Part shown: positions 25,190 to 32,018 of the stretch, in pieces
Layout of the letters: the number at the start of each line of letters is the position of its first letter
Numbering within the stretch: the stretch's first letter is position 1
Origin: Bradyrhizobium sp. Gha
Lineage (GTDB): Bacteria; Pseudomonadota; Alphaproteobacteria; Rhizobiales; Xanthobacteraceae
Assembly: GCF_900113735.1 (NCBI RefSeq)
Contig: NZ_FOQM01000049.1
Span: 1 to 52,697, forward strand
Length of the DNA stretch: 52,697 nt
Reading direction: 5' to 3'
Notes under the pieces: model-generated
Told to the model about the DNA's origin: nothing
Database searches by the model: none
Seen by the model: only the letters and a program-made list of their open reading frames with translations
Made by a program: the position numbers and the translations under genes

Positions 25190-25474
25190 GCGCCTGCTGT
25201 CCCGTTGCTTAACAAGCGCGACAGCTAACCTTCATCAGGACCGCAAAGTGCAGAACGCGAGCGCAATCAATTGCATGACAAGCCGTCTTCGTCGACCACA
25301 GCGGATAGACGAGTCTCGCTGGTTAGCGATTGACAAGTCAGATCAAGGCAATGCGCAGGTTTCTTCGATTTCACGATGCACGGACGAAAGCGACGAGTCC
25401 AGAGGCGTGGTTCGTCACGAAGCGCCCCTTTCTGCGCCTCGAACCGCGGCCTTCCGCCGTGGGACCAGTGACCG

Positions 25475-25762
25475 TCAATGGGTGGTCTGCCGCGTCGGAC
25501 CGTCGGGGGCGATATCGAAAGCGCCGAGATGAAATTCCTCGCCGACGGTCTCGGTGGGCTCGGCATGGTGCGCCAGCAGCGTGAACGCGGCTTGCGGGTA
25601 TTGCTTCCAGATATCGAGGTCGCCGGCGGTGATGGTGAGCCAGCCGAACGTGTACATGTAGCGCCCAGGCTCGGTAACCCGGCCAACCCTGTCCCAAGTG
25701 ATTTTATCGACTGTGATTTTATCGACTGTGATCTTGTCGAGTGTGGTCTTGTCGACTGCCAT
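25475..25762 (-). CDS. Hypothetical protein with N-terminal pentapeptide repeats
   Basis: A 95-aa soluble protein. The ATG at 25762 is preceded by GGGGGA. Residues 3-22 are four 5-residue repeats (VDKTT LDKIT VDKIT VDKIT), encoded by a 15-bp DNA tandem. The rest (YMYTFGWLTITAGDLDIWKQ and a LGAFDIAPDG end) looks like a compact beta-rich domain that I do not recognise. Confidence 0.7.
   Translation of the reverse strand: MAVDKTTLDKITVDKITVDKITWDRVGRVTEPGRYMYTFGWLTITAGDLDIWKQYPQAAFTLLAHHAEPTETVGEEFHLGAFDIAPDGPTRQTTH
25701..25760 (+). repeat. 15-bp tandem repeat, four units, inside a gene
   Basis: ATTTTATCGACTGTG twice exactly, then two diverged units (ATCTTGTCGAGTGTG, GTCTTGTCGACTGCC). The unit keeps the reading frame of the minus-strand gene. 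Confidence 0.9.
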
Positions 25763-25900
25763 TCGGTCCCCCGATCGCAAATCCGCCAATGACGCCCGGC
25801 CCACGGCACGGATGTCCAGAAGCTGATCCCGCAATTGGGCCGCGATAGGGCAGCGATGCGGAGGCAGCACGGCCGCGCCGCGGACGCTGCCCGCCGACCG

Positions 25901-26908
25901 TTAGCGTGCCGTCGAAGCCGCCTCCGCTTCCGACGCCAGCTCCAGCTGGCGGTGCGAAGCGTGGAAGACGTCGTGGACGAGGCCGATCTTTTCCAGGCCC
26001 AGAATGATCAGACCGTTGAGATCGATCTCCCACCAGGCGTGCGAGATATAGGCGTCCCGCGGGAAGCGGTGATGGTTGTTGTGCAGACCCTCGCCGAAAG
26101 TGAGGATCGTGGTCATGAACTCGTTGGTCGAGGCGTCGTCGACCTCGAAGCGGCGATAGCCGTAGGCGTGGCAGACCGAGCCTGTGAGCTGGCTGACCAG
26201 GATCAGCAGGTAGGCGCGGAGCAGGCCGGAGAACAGCACACAGCCGATCATGGTGTGCACGCCGCCGAAGACGTAGCCGATCACGCCGGGAATGAAGACC
26301 GCAGACATTCCGTACCAGACCCAGCGAGTGCGCACGAAGAACATCGCGATCGGATCGGCGAGGATGTCCTTGGCGTAATATTCGTTGTCGGTGGTCGCCT
26401 GGTCGAACACCCAGCTGCCCTGCGCGTGCAGGAATCCTTTGAACGCACTGACGTAGCGATTGCCGAAGCCGTCGAACTGCGGGCTGTGGGGATCGCCGAT
26501 GTGGTCGGCATAGAGATGGTGGCGGCGGTGATTGGCGACCCATTTGGCGATCGAGCCCTGCACCGCCATCTGAGCGATCGCACAGAAGAAGACGCGCATG
26601 ATCGGGCCGGTGCGGAAGCTGCGATGGACGAACAGGCGGTGCATGCCGGCGCCGATCCCGAATGTCGTCAGCGCGAACATCCAGCCGAACGTAAACAGCT
26701 CGACTTTGCCGACGCCCTGGGTGACAGCCCAGATGATCCCCGCGACAGCACCGACATAGAGAATGCCAAGCAGCAGGTAGCTCTCGCGCAGCTTGGCCCG
26801 GACGAGCGGGCCTTCGGTGACGACGCCGGGAGGAAGCTGCGGCTTGGCCGCAGGGACGGTGCTCTGGGCGATCTCTGCCGGCGTGAGCCCGGCATCAGCG
26901 ATGGACAT
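25901..26908 (-). CDS. Acyl-CoA/fatty-acid desaturase (membrane di-iron)
   Basis: A 335-aa integral membrane enzyme with the three histidine boxes that bind the two iron atoms: HRLFVH, HRRHH (in ANHRRHHLYADH) and HNNHH (in EGLHNNHHRFP), spaced as in delta-9 acyl-CoA desaturases. Four hydrophobic helices flank them. It introduces a cis double bond into saturated fatty acyl chains using O2 and an electron donor. I prefer ATG 26908 (MSIADAGL); an ATG at 26941 would add 11 residues. Confidence 0.92.
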   Translation of the reverse strand: MSIADAGLTPAEIAQSTVPAAKPQLPPGVVTEGPLVRAKLRESYLLLGILYVGAVAGIIWAVTQGVGKVELFTFGWMFALTTFGIGAGMHRLFVHRSFRTGPIMRVFFCAIAQMAVQGSIAKWVANHRRHHLYADHIGDPHSPQFDGFGNRYVSAFKGFLHAQGSWVFDQATTDNEYYAKDILADPIAMFFVRTRWVWYGMSAVFIPGVIGYVFGGVHTMIGCVLFSGLLRAYLLILVSQLTGSVCHAYGYRRFEVDDASTNEFMTTILTFGEGLHNNHHRFPRDAYISHAWWEIDLNGLIILGLEKIGLVHDVFHASHRQLELASEAEAASTAR

Positions 26909-27033
26909 TCCAGCACTTCCAACATTTCGGGGAGCCCGCAATGATTGCGGACGTACTGGCTCACACCCTATCGCGCAGGCGCCTCGACCTCCAGCATTTA
27001 GTTAAAATTGAGTTAAAATCAGGTCCGCAGGGT

Positions 27034-27660
27034 TTATGCCGGCTGCGGTATTCCCTGGCGCACGACCAGGCGAACGAGGTCGTCCCGCTGCTGCCTCTCG
27101 GCGAATTTCACCGCAAAGCCGTGTTCGAATTTGCGGATGACCCGCCCGACGCAGGCTCCGATGGCCAGCGGGGTTCCGACCGGGGGGTCATATTCGCAGG
27201 AGATTGCGACGCCGGCCGTAGAGACATCGATGATGAAGCAGCGATGAGAACTGCCGTCGGCCAGCGTCAGGACGGTGTGGGAGGCCTGCGGAACGAAGCG
27301 AGCCTCGCCCCGCAGCTCTTGAATTCTGGCGTCTTTCTGCTTTTTCTCGAGCCATGTCAGCTTTTCCGACATCCAGGCGCGTCGCGCTCGTGTCATCTCG
27401 AGCTCCATCAGGAAACCCGATTTCAGCGTCGCGCTGATGGTGCACTGGAATTCGCCGAAATCCTGGAAATAGGAGGTCACTCGCTCTCCTATCTTGCCGA
27501 CGACCGGCACGTCCACGATCATGCGGAACGGCGAGACGCGTTTGGTACGGCAGGCGAAGTTTCTCAGCTTGCCCTCGCAATCGTACCAGCGATGCAGCGA
27601 ATAGCTGCCGCTCACAGTTACTTCCACTGCTCGCTGCCTGAGGAACTCTGCGACGGACAT
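27034..27660 (-). CDS. PilZ-domain protein
   Basis: A 208-aa cytosolic protein. The C-terminal part has a PilZ-like barrel: DGSSHRCFIIDVSTAGVAI matches the D/NxSxxG motif used to bind cyclic di-GMP, and GTPLAIGACVGRVIRKFEHG follows. The N-terminal half may be a second, degenerate PilZ fold (GSYSLHRWYDCEGKLRNFAC; SPFRMIVDVPVVGKIGERV). Probably a c-di-GMP-responsive regulator. The RxxxR arginine motif is not obvious, so ligand binding is uncertain. ATG 27660 is chosen; longer frames reach GC-rich non-coding sequence. Confidence 0.8.
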   Translation of the reverse strand: MSVAEFLRQRAVEVTVSGSYSLHRWYDCEGKLRNFACRTKRVSPFRMIVDVPVVGKIGERVTSYFQDFGEFQCTISATLKSGFLMELEMTRARRAWMSEKLTWLEKKQKDARIQELRGEARFVPQASHTVLTLADGSSHRCFIIDVSTAGVAISCEYDPPVGTPLAIGACVGRVIRKFEHGFAVKFAERQQRDDLVRLVVRQGIPQPA

Positions 27661-27860
27661 GGGCGCCAAAATCGTGTTTCGGATTATTTCCGTAATTCCA
27701 CGGTAGCGATCAAATTCTAAGCAAATGACACCGACGCCCGAGAGCAGGGGTAAATTTCCGGTAAATGGGCGGGCCGGTAGTGTGCCGGGGCAGGGGCAAA
27801 ACGTCCCGATCATCGGGCGCGCTTGCTTCCTGGAGCAGCTGTGAGGGGACTTGAGCTGCC

Positions 27861-27935
27861 TGGCGCTCCCTAGCGGAATCGAACCGCTCTCTCCACCGTG
27901 AAAGGGTGGCGTCCTAACCGATAGACGAAGGGAGC
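27861..27935 (-). tRNA. tRNA-Glu (anticodon TTC), CCA encoded
   Basis: On the minus strand the acceptor arm GCTCCC pairs with GGGAGC, followed by G and encoded CCA. The anticodon arm is CCACC-CTTTCAC-GGTGG with TTC in the loop. The T arm contains GGTTCGATTCC. Confidence 0.97.
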
Positions 27936-28161
27936 AAACGCAAGGCCTGACAGCATTTGGCGACAGCCCCGCCGGCCAGCCGAGTCGTGCCCGGCGGCTT
28001 GCAGCGGGCGAACGTATAGTGGCCTTTGGGCTCGCGGGCAAGCCGTCCCGGCAGGCTGTTTTGGCCCCGGTGGATAGCAGGATCCCGGATTCATTCGGGC
28101 GGCGATTTCAACCGTTTTTTAGGGTTCCCGGGCTAGCGCTGGGGCGGGAGATCTTTTGCCG

Positions 28162-28416
28162 ATGCCACAGCCCAAGAAGCGCGCAGCCCGCAAGCTGCTG
28201 TCGCAGCATGCCTGGATAACGCTCGACGGCGGATTCGCGGCGCGGCATTGCCTGGTCCAGGACATCTCGGCCTCGGGCGCCAAGATCACGATGGACGACG
28301 ATGCGAGCGGGCTCCCGGGCGTGATCCGGATGGCGTTTGCGCGGGATGCGCGGACCGGGCGGAGCTGCCAGGTGGTCTGGCGCCGCGGCAAGTCGGCCGG
28401 CATCAGGTTCCTCTGA
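28162..28416 (+). CDS. Small PilZ-domain protein
   Basis: An 84-aa single PilZ domain. It opens with KKRAARKLLSQHAWI, where the basic stretch stands in for the RxxxR arm. CLVQDISASGAKITMDD carries the DxSxxG motif, and the end is VVWRRGKSAGIRFL, typical of rhizobial PilZ singles. It should bind cyclic di-GMP and act through a partner protein. GGGAG at 28146 serves either ATG 28162 or a TTG at 28156. Confidence 0.85.
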   Translation: MPQPKKRAARKLLSQHAWITLDGGFAARHCLVQDISASGAKITMDDDASGLPGVIRMAFARDARTGRSCQVVWRRGKSAGIRFL

Positions 28417-28460
28417 CGCCACCGGATAGCGCCCGGCCCGTCGGCGGGGTACAAGCGCCC

Positions 28461-28700
28461 ATGCGCCTCACCATCCCCTTCCTGATCTTGCTCGCACTGA
28501 GCTCCGCAGCCGGGGCCGAGGGCTTGCGCCTGCCGCCCACCGAGGCGCCCCAGTCCGCCAAAACTCTGCCGCTGAAGAGCGGCACCGGCTCTGCCCGGGC
28601 CAATGGCTGCGCCGCCTATGGCCTGGGCTTCACCATGGTCGGGGCGACCTGCGTGAAGATCGGCGGCGCCATCAGGGTCGACGCCGTGACCGGGCGCTGA
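28461..28700 (+). CDS. Small secreted protein resembling the start of rhizobial porins
   Basis: A 79-aa protein with a signal peptide (MRLTIPFLILLALSSAAGAE). The mature part ends with CAAYGLGFTMVGATCVKIGG and then AIRVDAVTGR. Two cysteines and the Tyr-Gly-x-Gly-Phe...Cys-x-Lys-Ile-Gly-Gly spacing resemble the N-terminal disulfide loop and first strand of Porin_2 proteins of rhizobia, but the protein stops there. It could be a free-standing mini-protein or a truncated porin. Confidence 0.7.
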   Translation: MRLTIPFLILLALSSAAGAEGLRLPPTEAPQSAKTLPLKSGTGSARANGCAAYGLGFTMVGATCVKIGGAIRVDAVTGR

Positions 28701-28709
28701 GGGCGCCTG

Positions 28710-28877
28710 ATGTCGCAGGACCTGATGCGGCTCGATCTTCTCGTTCCCGTGCTGATGTATTGCGCGTTGCTCTGGTGGGTCGGCCGCGGGCTGTCCTGGA
28801 CCGCGAAGCTCGCCACGGCCGTCGTCACGCTGGCGCTGATCGCCATCGTCGTGACGGTCGAGCGCGGCTGGCACTAG
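28710..28877 (+). CDS. 55-aa two-helix membrane protein
   Basis: Starts at ATG 28710 (MSQDLMRLDLLVPVLMYCAL) and ends at TAG 28877. Helices are about residues 9-26 and 33-50. It follows the porin-like gene by nine bases, so probably shares its transcript. There is no strong ribosome site. Function unknown. Confidence 0.5.
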   Translation: MSQDLMRLDLLVPVLMYCALLWWVGRGLSWTAKLATAVVTLALIAIVVTVERGWH

Positions 28878-28881
28878 GCCT

Positions 28882-28919
28882 GCAACCCCAAACCGCGAAA
28901 ACAACCCCATGCACAGTAG
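28882..28919 (-). repeat. Dispersed intergenic motif, copy 2
   Basis: Reverse complement of the motif at 9711-9731 (CTACTGTGCATGGGGTTGTT on this minus strand). It is located between two genes. Confidence 0.6.
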
Positions 28920-28995
28920 AAGCCGGGCGCGGGCCGTTTCGCGCGGCCAGCGCGATTCCGCGCGCGCGCACCGGGCCTTGACCCGCGCCGGCGGC

Positions 28996-29634
28996 TCACG
29001 ACATCGGCGGGGCCACGTGCTGCGCGAATCCGGGCCGCTTGCCGAGCGCGGCAAGCCAGCGCGTGAGGTTCGGCTGCGCCGGCCGGGAGATCCCCTCGAC
29101 CCCGAGCCAGCGCCGCGCATAGGCGCCCACGGCGATATCGGCGAGCGTGAACGCGTCGCCCTCCATGTAGGGCCGCGTCGAGAGCAGCCGGTCGGCGATC
29201 GCCCAGACCTCGGCGGCCGCATCGGCATCCTTCTGCACCTTGACCATGTCGCGCTCGGCGGGCGCCGTGCGAACGATGCCCCAGAACACCGGGCGGTCGA
29301 CCGGCTGCACCGTCGACAGCGTCCAGTCCAGCCAGCGGTCGACGCCGGCGCGCAGCTTCGGCGCCTCCGGATAGATCGGATTGCCGCGCCCATGCGCGAG
29401 GCAGAGATAGCGCATGATGGAGTTGGACTCCCACAGCGAGAAGTCGCCCTCGACCAGCGTCGGGATCCGCGCGTTCGGATTCATCGCGAGATAGTCGGCC
29501 TCACGGGTCTTGCCGTATTGCATGCCGGCATCGATGCGCTGATAGGGCAGCCCGAGCTCGGTGAGGCACCACAGCACCTTCTGCACGTTGACCGAATTGG
29601 CGCGGCCCCAGATCGTCAGCCGTGTGTCAGTCAT
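28996..29634 (-). CDS. Glutathione S-transferase
   Basis: A 212-aa cytosolic GST. The N-terminal thioredoxin-like domain opens LTIWGRANSVNVQKVLWCL, with Ser14 in the glutathione-activating position. NPNARIPTLVEGDFSLWESNSI contains the cis-Pro and the Glu-Ser pair that holds glutathione. The helical C-terminal domain has AFTLADIAVGAYARRW. It should conjugate or reduce electrophiles with glutathione. GGGAG precedes the ATG. It is near a glyoxalase I gene, another glutathione-dependent enzyme. Confidence 0.93.
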   Translation of the reverse strand: MTDTRLTIWGRANSVNVQKVLWCLTELGLPYQRIDAGMQYGKTREADYLAMNPNARIPTLVEGDFSLWESNSIMRYLCLAHGRGNPIYPEAPKLRAGVDRWLDWTLSTVQPVDRPVFWGIVRTAPAERDMVKVQKDADAAAEVWAIADRLLSTRPYMEGDAFTLADIAVGAYARRWLGVEGISRPAQPNLTRWLAALGKRPGFAQHVAPPMS

Positions 29635-29724
29635 CGAGCGTCTCCCGCAGCGTTGATGTGCCGCGCGTCATAGCGGAATTCGCCAGCCGCAGCGACGCCG
29701 TTTGCCGCGCGCCTCTCATGCAAA

Positions 29725-29750
29725 AAGCTCCGCTTCGAGAAGCGGAGCTT
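29725..29750 (-). terminator. Intrinsic terminator after the 26-aa gene
   Basis: AAGCTCCGCTT / AAGCGGAGCTT form an 11-bp stem with a 4-nt loop. On the minus strand it is followed by a T run (TTTTTG). It lies 80 nt downstream of the short gene 29830-29910. Confidence 0.85.
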
Positions 29751-29829
29751 TCATTGCAGCGCGAACCGTCCGCGCGACATCAGCAAAATGCGTTGGCGCT
29801 GGCGAAACGCAAATGCGTTTGCGCCGATA

Positions 29830-29910
29830 TCAACGGCCGAAGAACAGCCACAACAGAATGATCACCGGGATCGGCACACCCAGCAGCCACAGCAAAATTC
29901 CGCGTCCCAT
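29830..29910 (-). CDS. 26-aa single-helix membrane protein
   Basis: ATG 29910 is preceded by an excellent site, GGAGGAGG, and the frame ends at 29830. The protein is almost all one transmembrane helix (ILLWLLGVPIPVIILLWLFF) flanked by MGRG and GR. A terminator follows at 29725-29750 and the glyoxalase gene lies upstream on the same strand. The strong start and terminator argue for a real gene. Function unknown. Confidence 0.7.
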   Translation of the reverse strand: MGRGILLWLLGVPIPVIILLWLFFGR

Positions 29911-29981
29911 CGCGTCCTCCTCCAATTCGTTTTGTCGGAGGGGCAACGCCGGCCGCGGGAGCTTGTTCCTGCTATCTGGGC

Positions 29982-30434
29982 CTACCAATGGCCGGTGTTC
30001 GGCATCGACGCCCACGGCTCGGCCGGCGCCTTCGGCTCGCCCTTCTGCAGCAGTTCGATCGAGTGCAGATCGGGCGAGCGGACGAAAGCCATGTTGCCGT
30101 CGCGCGGCGGCCGGTTGATGGTGACGCCGGCCTTCATCAGCTTCTCGCACGTGGCGTAGATGTCGTCGACCTCGTAGGCGAGATGGCCGAAGAAGCGGTC
30201 CTCGCCATACTTCTCCTCGTCCCAGTTGTAAGTGAGCTCGACCAGCGGCGCGCCGCGCGTTTGCGGCTGCTTCTTAAGCGCCTCGAGATCGTCAGACGAG
30301 CACAGGAACACCAGCGTGAAGCGCCCCTTGTCGTTCTCGATCCGCCGCACCTCCTTCAGCCCCAGCGCATCCTGGTAAAACTTCAGCGCGACATCGAGAT
30401 TGCGCACGCGCAGCATGGTGTGGAGATAACGCAT
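29982..30434 (-). CDS. gloA: Lactoylglutathione lyase (glyoxalase I)
   Basis: A 150-aa protein with the metal ligands of glyoxalase I in order: His5 (MRYLHTMLRV), Glu66 (PLVELTYNW), His84 (FGHLAYEV) and Glu127 (DLHSIELLQ). RNLDVALKFYQDALGLKEVR is the family opening. It converts the methylglyoxal-glutathione hemithioacetal to S-lactoylglutathione in the cytosol. GGGAGCAAGAAAC precedes the ATG. It is followed by the 26-aa membrane-protein gene. Confidence 0.95.
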   Translation of the reverse strand: MRYLHTMLRVRNLDVALKFYQDALGLKEVRRIENDKGRFTLVFLCSSDDLEALKKQPQTRGAPLVELTYNWDEEKYGEDRFFGHLAYEVDDIYATCEKLMKAGVTINRPPRDGNMAFVRSPDLHSIELLQKGEPKAPAEPWASMPNTGHW

Positions 30435-30653
30435 GTTTCTTGCTCCCTTGGATGATCAGAGGGTTTTGCTTTGGGCCGGAACGGCGGAGGAGAGATAGCA
30501 GGAAAGTGGGAGGAGGGGCAGGGGGCGGGGGAAATGTGTGCGTGAGGGGGAAAAGCTCAGAAGCACAGAGCCTGTGCGAACCAAGCCGCCACGTCGGCAG
30601 ACGCCACCTTGCGTGCGGTCGCGCAGCAACTCTGCCCATATTGCAAGAGCGGA

Positions 30654-31069
30654 CTACCCTACCGGCTCTGCCACGGAAGGAAGAAGAAGCTGTTCTCGGG
30701 ACGACCGTGACGGCCGCGCCCGTCGTGAGCAGCGGACTGCAGCCCCGGGGGAAGTGGACGAATAAATGTCAACGAACCCCAAGCAAGCAAAATCGAAAGG
30801 CTCGTTGGAGAATACGACGAGTACCGGCCGGTCGTTGTAGAAACGGATCTCGATCATGGGACGCTCACATCGACCGATGACACGGCGATTGACTCCTTTT
30901 GTAGCGAACAGCTGATCCAGAGTATGTTTCCCTTCTGGATTAACCCGAAGTAGGCGCCTCCGCCGGACTTTCCTCCGTCAGACTGCCAGAGATGGTCGCC
31001 GTTGGTTTGCGCGGCCGCGATCTGCGCCGTCACCGCAATTGCAGCTCTAAGAGTCGAATGATCAATCGA
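30654..31069 (-). pseudogene. Two overlapping frames, possibly a broken gene
   Basis: A minus-strand frame encoding NGDHLWQSDGGKSGGGAYFG and ending SSVDVSVP overlaps by ATGA a second frame starting MIEIRFYNDRPVLVVFSNEP at 30857. Together they read like one small protein broken by a shift. The first has no good start codon and the second ends in low-complexity sequence. Either a decayed gene or a coupled pair; I cannot decide. The rest of 30435-31133 shows nothing. Confidence 0.3.
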
Positions 31070-31133
31070 GGTGCCGTTTGCTGCGGTTTTAAAACAAGCG
31101 GCGCTTAAACGTCCGCGACTGGAGGGCAAACTT

Positions 31134-31562
31134 ATGGTGGATGAGAAGCGAAGACTCCTCTGGCATGGCGCAGCCTTGTTTCTGATCGGATTGCTGACGG
31201 GGTTGGTCGAGCAGCATTTCACCAATGTGAGGATGGCGTTGGCTGCTCATTTGGAGGGCGTGATGAACGGCACGTTCTTGCTGGCGGTCGGCGCCATCTG
31301 GAGCGAGGTCAGGCTATCGGCACGAACGAAGGCAGTTGCCTATTGGGCACTGCTCATCGGAACATACGGCAATTGGATCATGACGACGTCGGCCGCCGTG
31401 CTTGGGACGGCCGCGCTCTCGCCAATCACGGCGACGGGGCATGAAGCTGCGCCTTGGAAGGAGGCAATGATCACCGGCGGCTTCGTATTCATCGGCTCTG
31501 CCATCGTCCTGGCCGTTGTCTTGCTCATGCTCGGGTTGCGCACCAAAGCAAAGCCGGAGTGA
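31134..31562 (+). CDS. Hydroxylaminobenzene mutase (HabA)-like membrane protein
   Basis: A 142-aa inner-membrane protein with four helices. LLWHGAALFLIGLLTGLVEQ, MALAAHLEGVMNGTFLLAVG and LLIGTYGNWIMTTSAAVLG follow the pattern I recall for the hydroxylaminobenzene mutase / styrene-oxide isomerase group, with conserved His in the first and second helices and an Asn-Gly. HabA rearranges hydroxylaminobenzene to aminophenol in nitroaromatic breakdown. GGAGGG fixes ATG 31134. The natural substrate here is unknown, and no other nitroaromatic gene is nearby. Confidence 0.7.
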   Translation: MVDEKRRLLWHGAALFLIGLLTGLVEQHFTNVRMALAAHLEGVMNGTFLLAVGAIWSEVRLSARTKAVAYWALLIGTYGNWIMTTSAAVLGTAALSPITATGHEAAPWKEAMITGGFVFIGSAIVLAVVLLMLGLRTKAKPE

Positions 31563-31634
31563 GGGGACGGAAGGACCATGGCCCACTACGGAATTACGGA
31601 AATTGCGATGACCGGAAACGAATTACCGTGACAG

Positions 31635-31699
31635 AATTACGGTGACAGTGCACTTATCTCCAGGCGGCACGACTGGTTGAGTGCACTGTCACCGTAATT
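31635..31699. repeat. 20-bp perfect inverted repeat (REP-like hairpin)
   Basis: AATTACGGTGACAGTGCACT at 31635-31654 and its exact reverse complement at 31680-31699 enclose a 25-nt loop. It lies between the convergent HabA-like gene and the small Lys-rich gene and could end both transcripts. It resembles bacterial palindromic elements moved by REP-associated transposases (inference). Confidence 0.85.
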
Positions 31700-31714
31700 T
31701 CGTAATTTCAAAAT

Positions 31715-31879
31715 TCATTTCTTTTTCTTTTGCTTCTTCTGCTTTTTTATGGTGTCGGCCTGAGCCCGGAAGGCTTCCGCGAGGCTCTTCATCTGGTCGG
31801 CCACAAAAGCGTCAGCCGTTCGGGCGGCGGCCTGCTCGGCCACGACAGCCTGCTTTTTGATTTGCTTCACCACACCCAT
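31715..31879 (-). CDS. 54-aa Lys-rich coiled-coil protein
   Basis: The ATG at 31879 opens MGVVKQIKKQAVVAEQAAAR. The body is helical (DQMKSLAEAFRAQADTIKKQ) and the end is KKQKKKK. The pattern suggests a short amphipathic helix with a nucleic-acid-like basic tail. The ribosome site is weak (GAGTCC). The 20-bp inverted repeat lies just after the stop. Confidence 0.55.
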   Translation of the reverse strand: MGVVKQIKKQAVVAEQAAARTADAFVADQMKSLAEAFRAQADTIKKQKKQKKKK

Positions 31880-32018
31880 AAGGACTCAATGTGCGCACTG
31901 TTGTGTTGTTCCCTTCCGCATTGCAGCGACAGCGGACCCAAGGGACTCAGGCTGCGCCGAGGCCGCCGAGCCCAGGTGGCGGCCGCGAACAGATTTAGTG
32001 CGCCGCCACCGTAACTCC

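Noticed and set aside
25701..25760. Possible CRISPR-like array
   Set aside because: Units are 15 bp, contiguous without spacers, and lie inside a reading frame; no cas genes are present anywhere.
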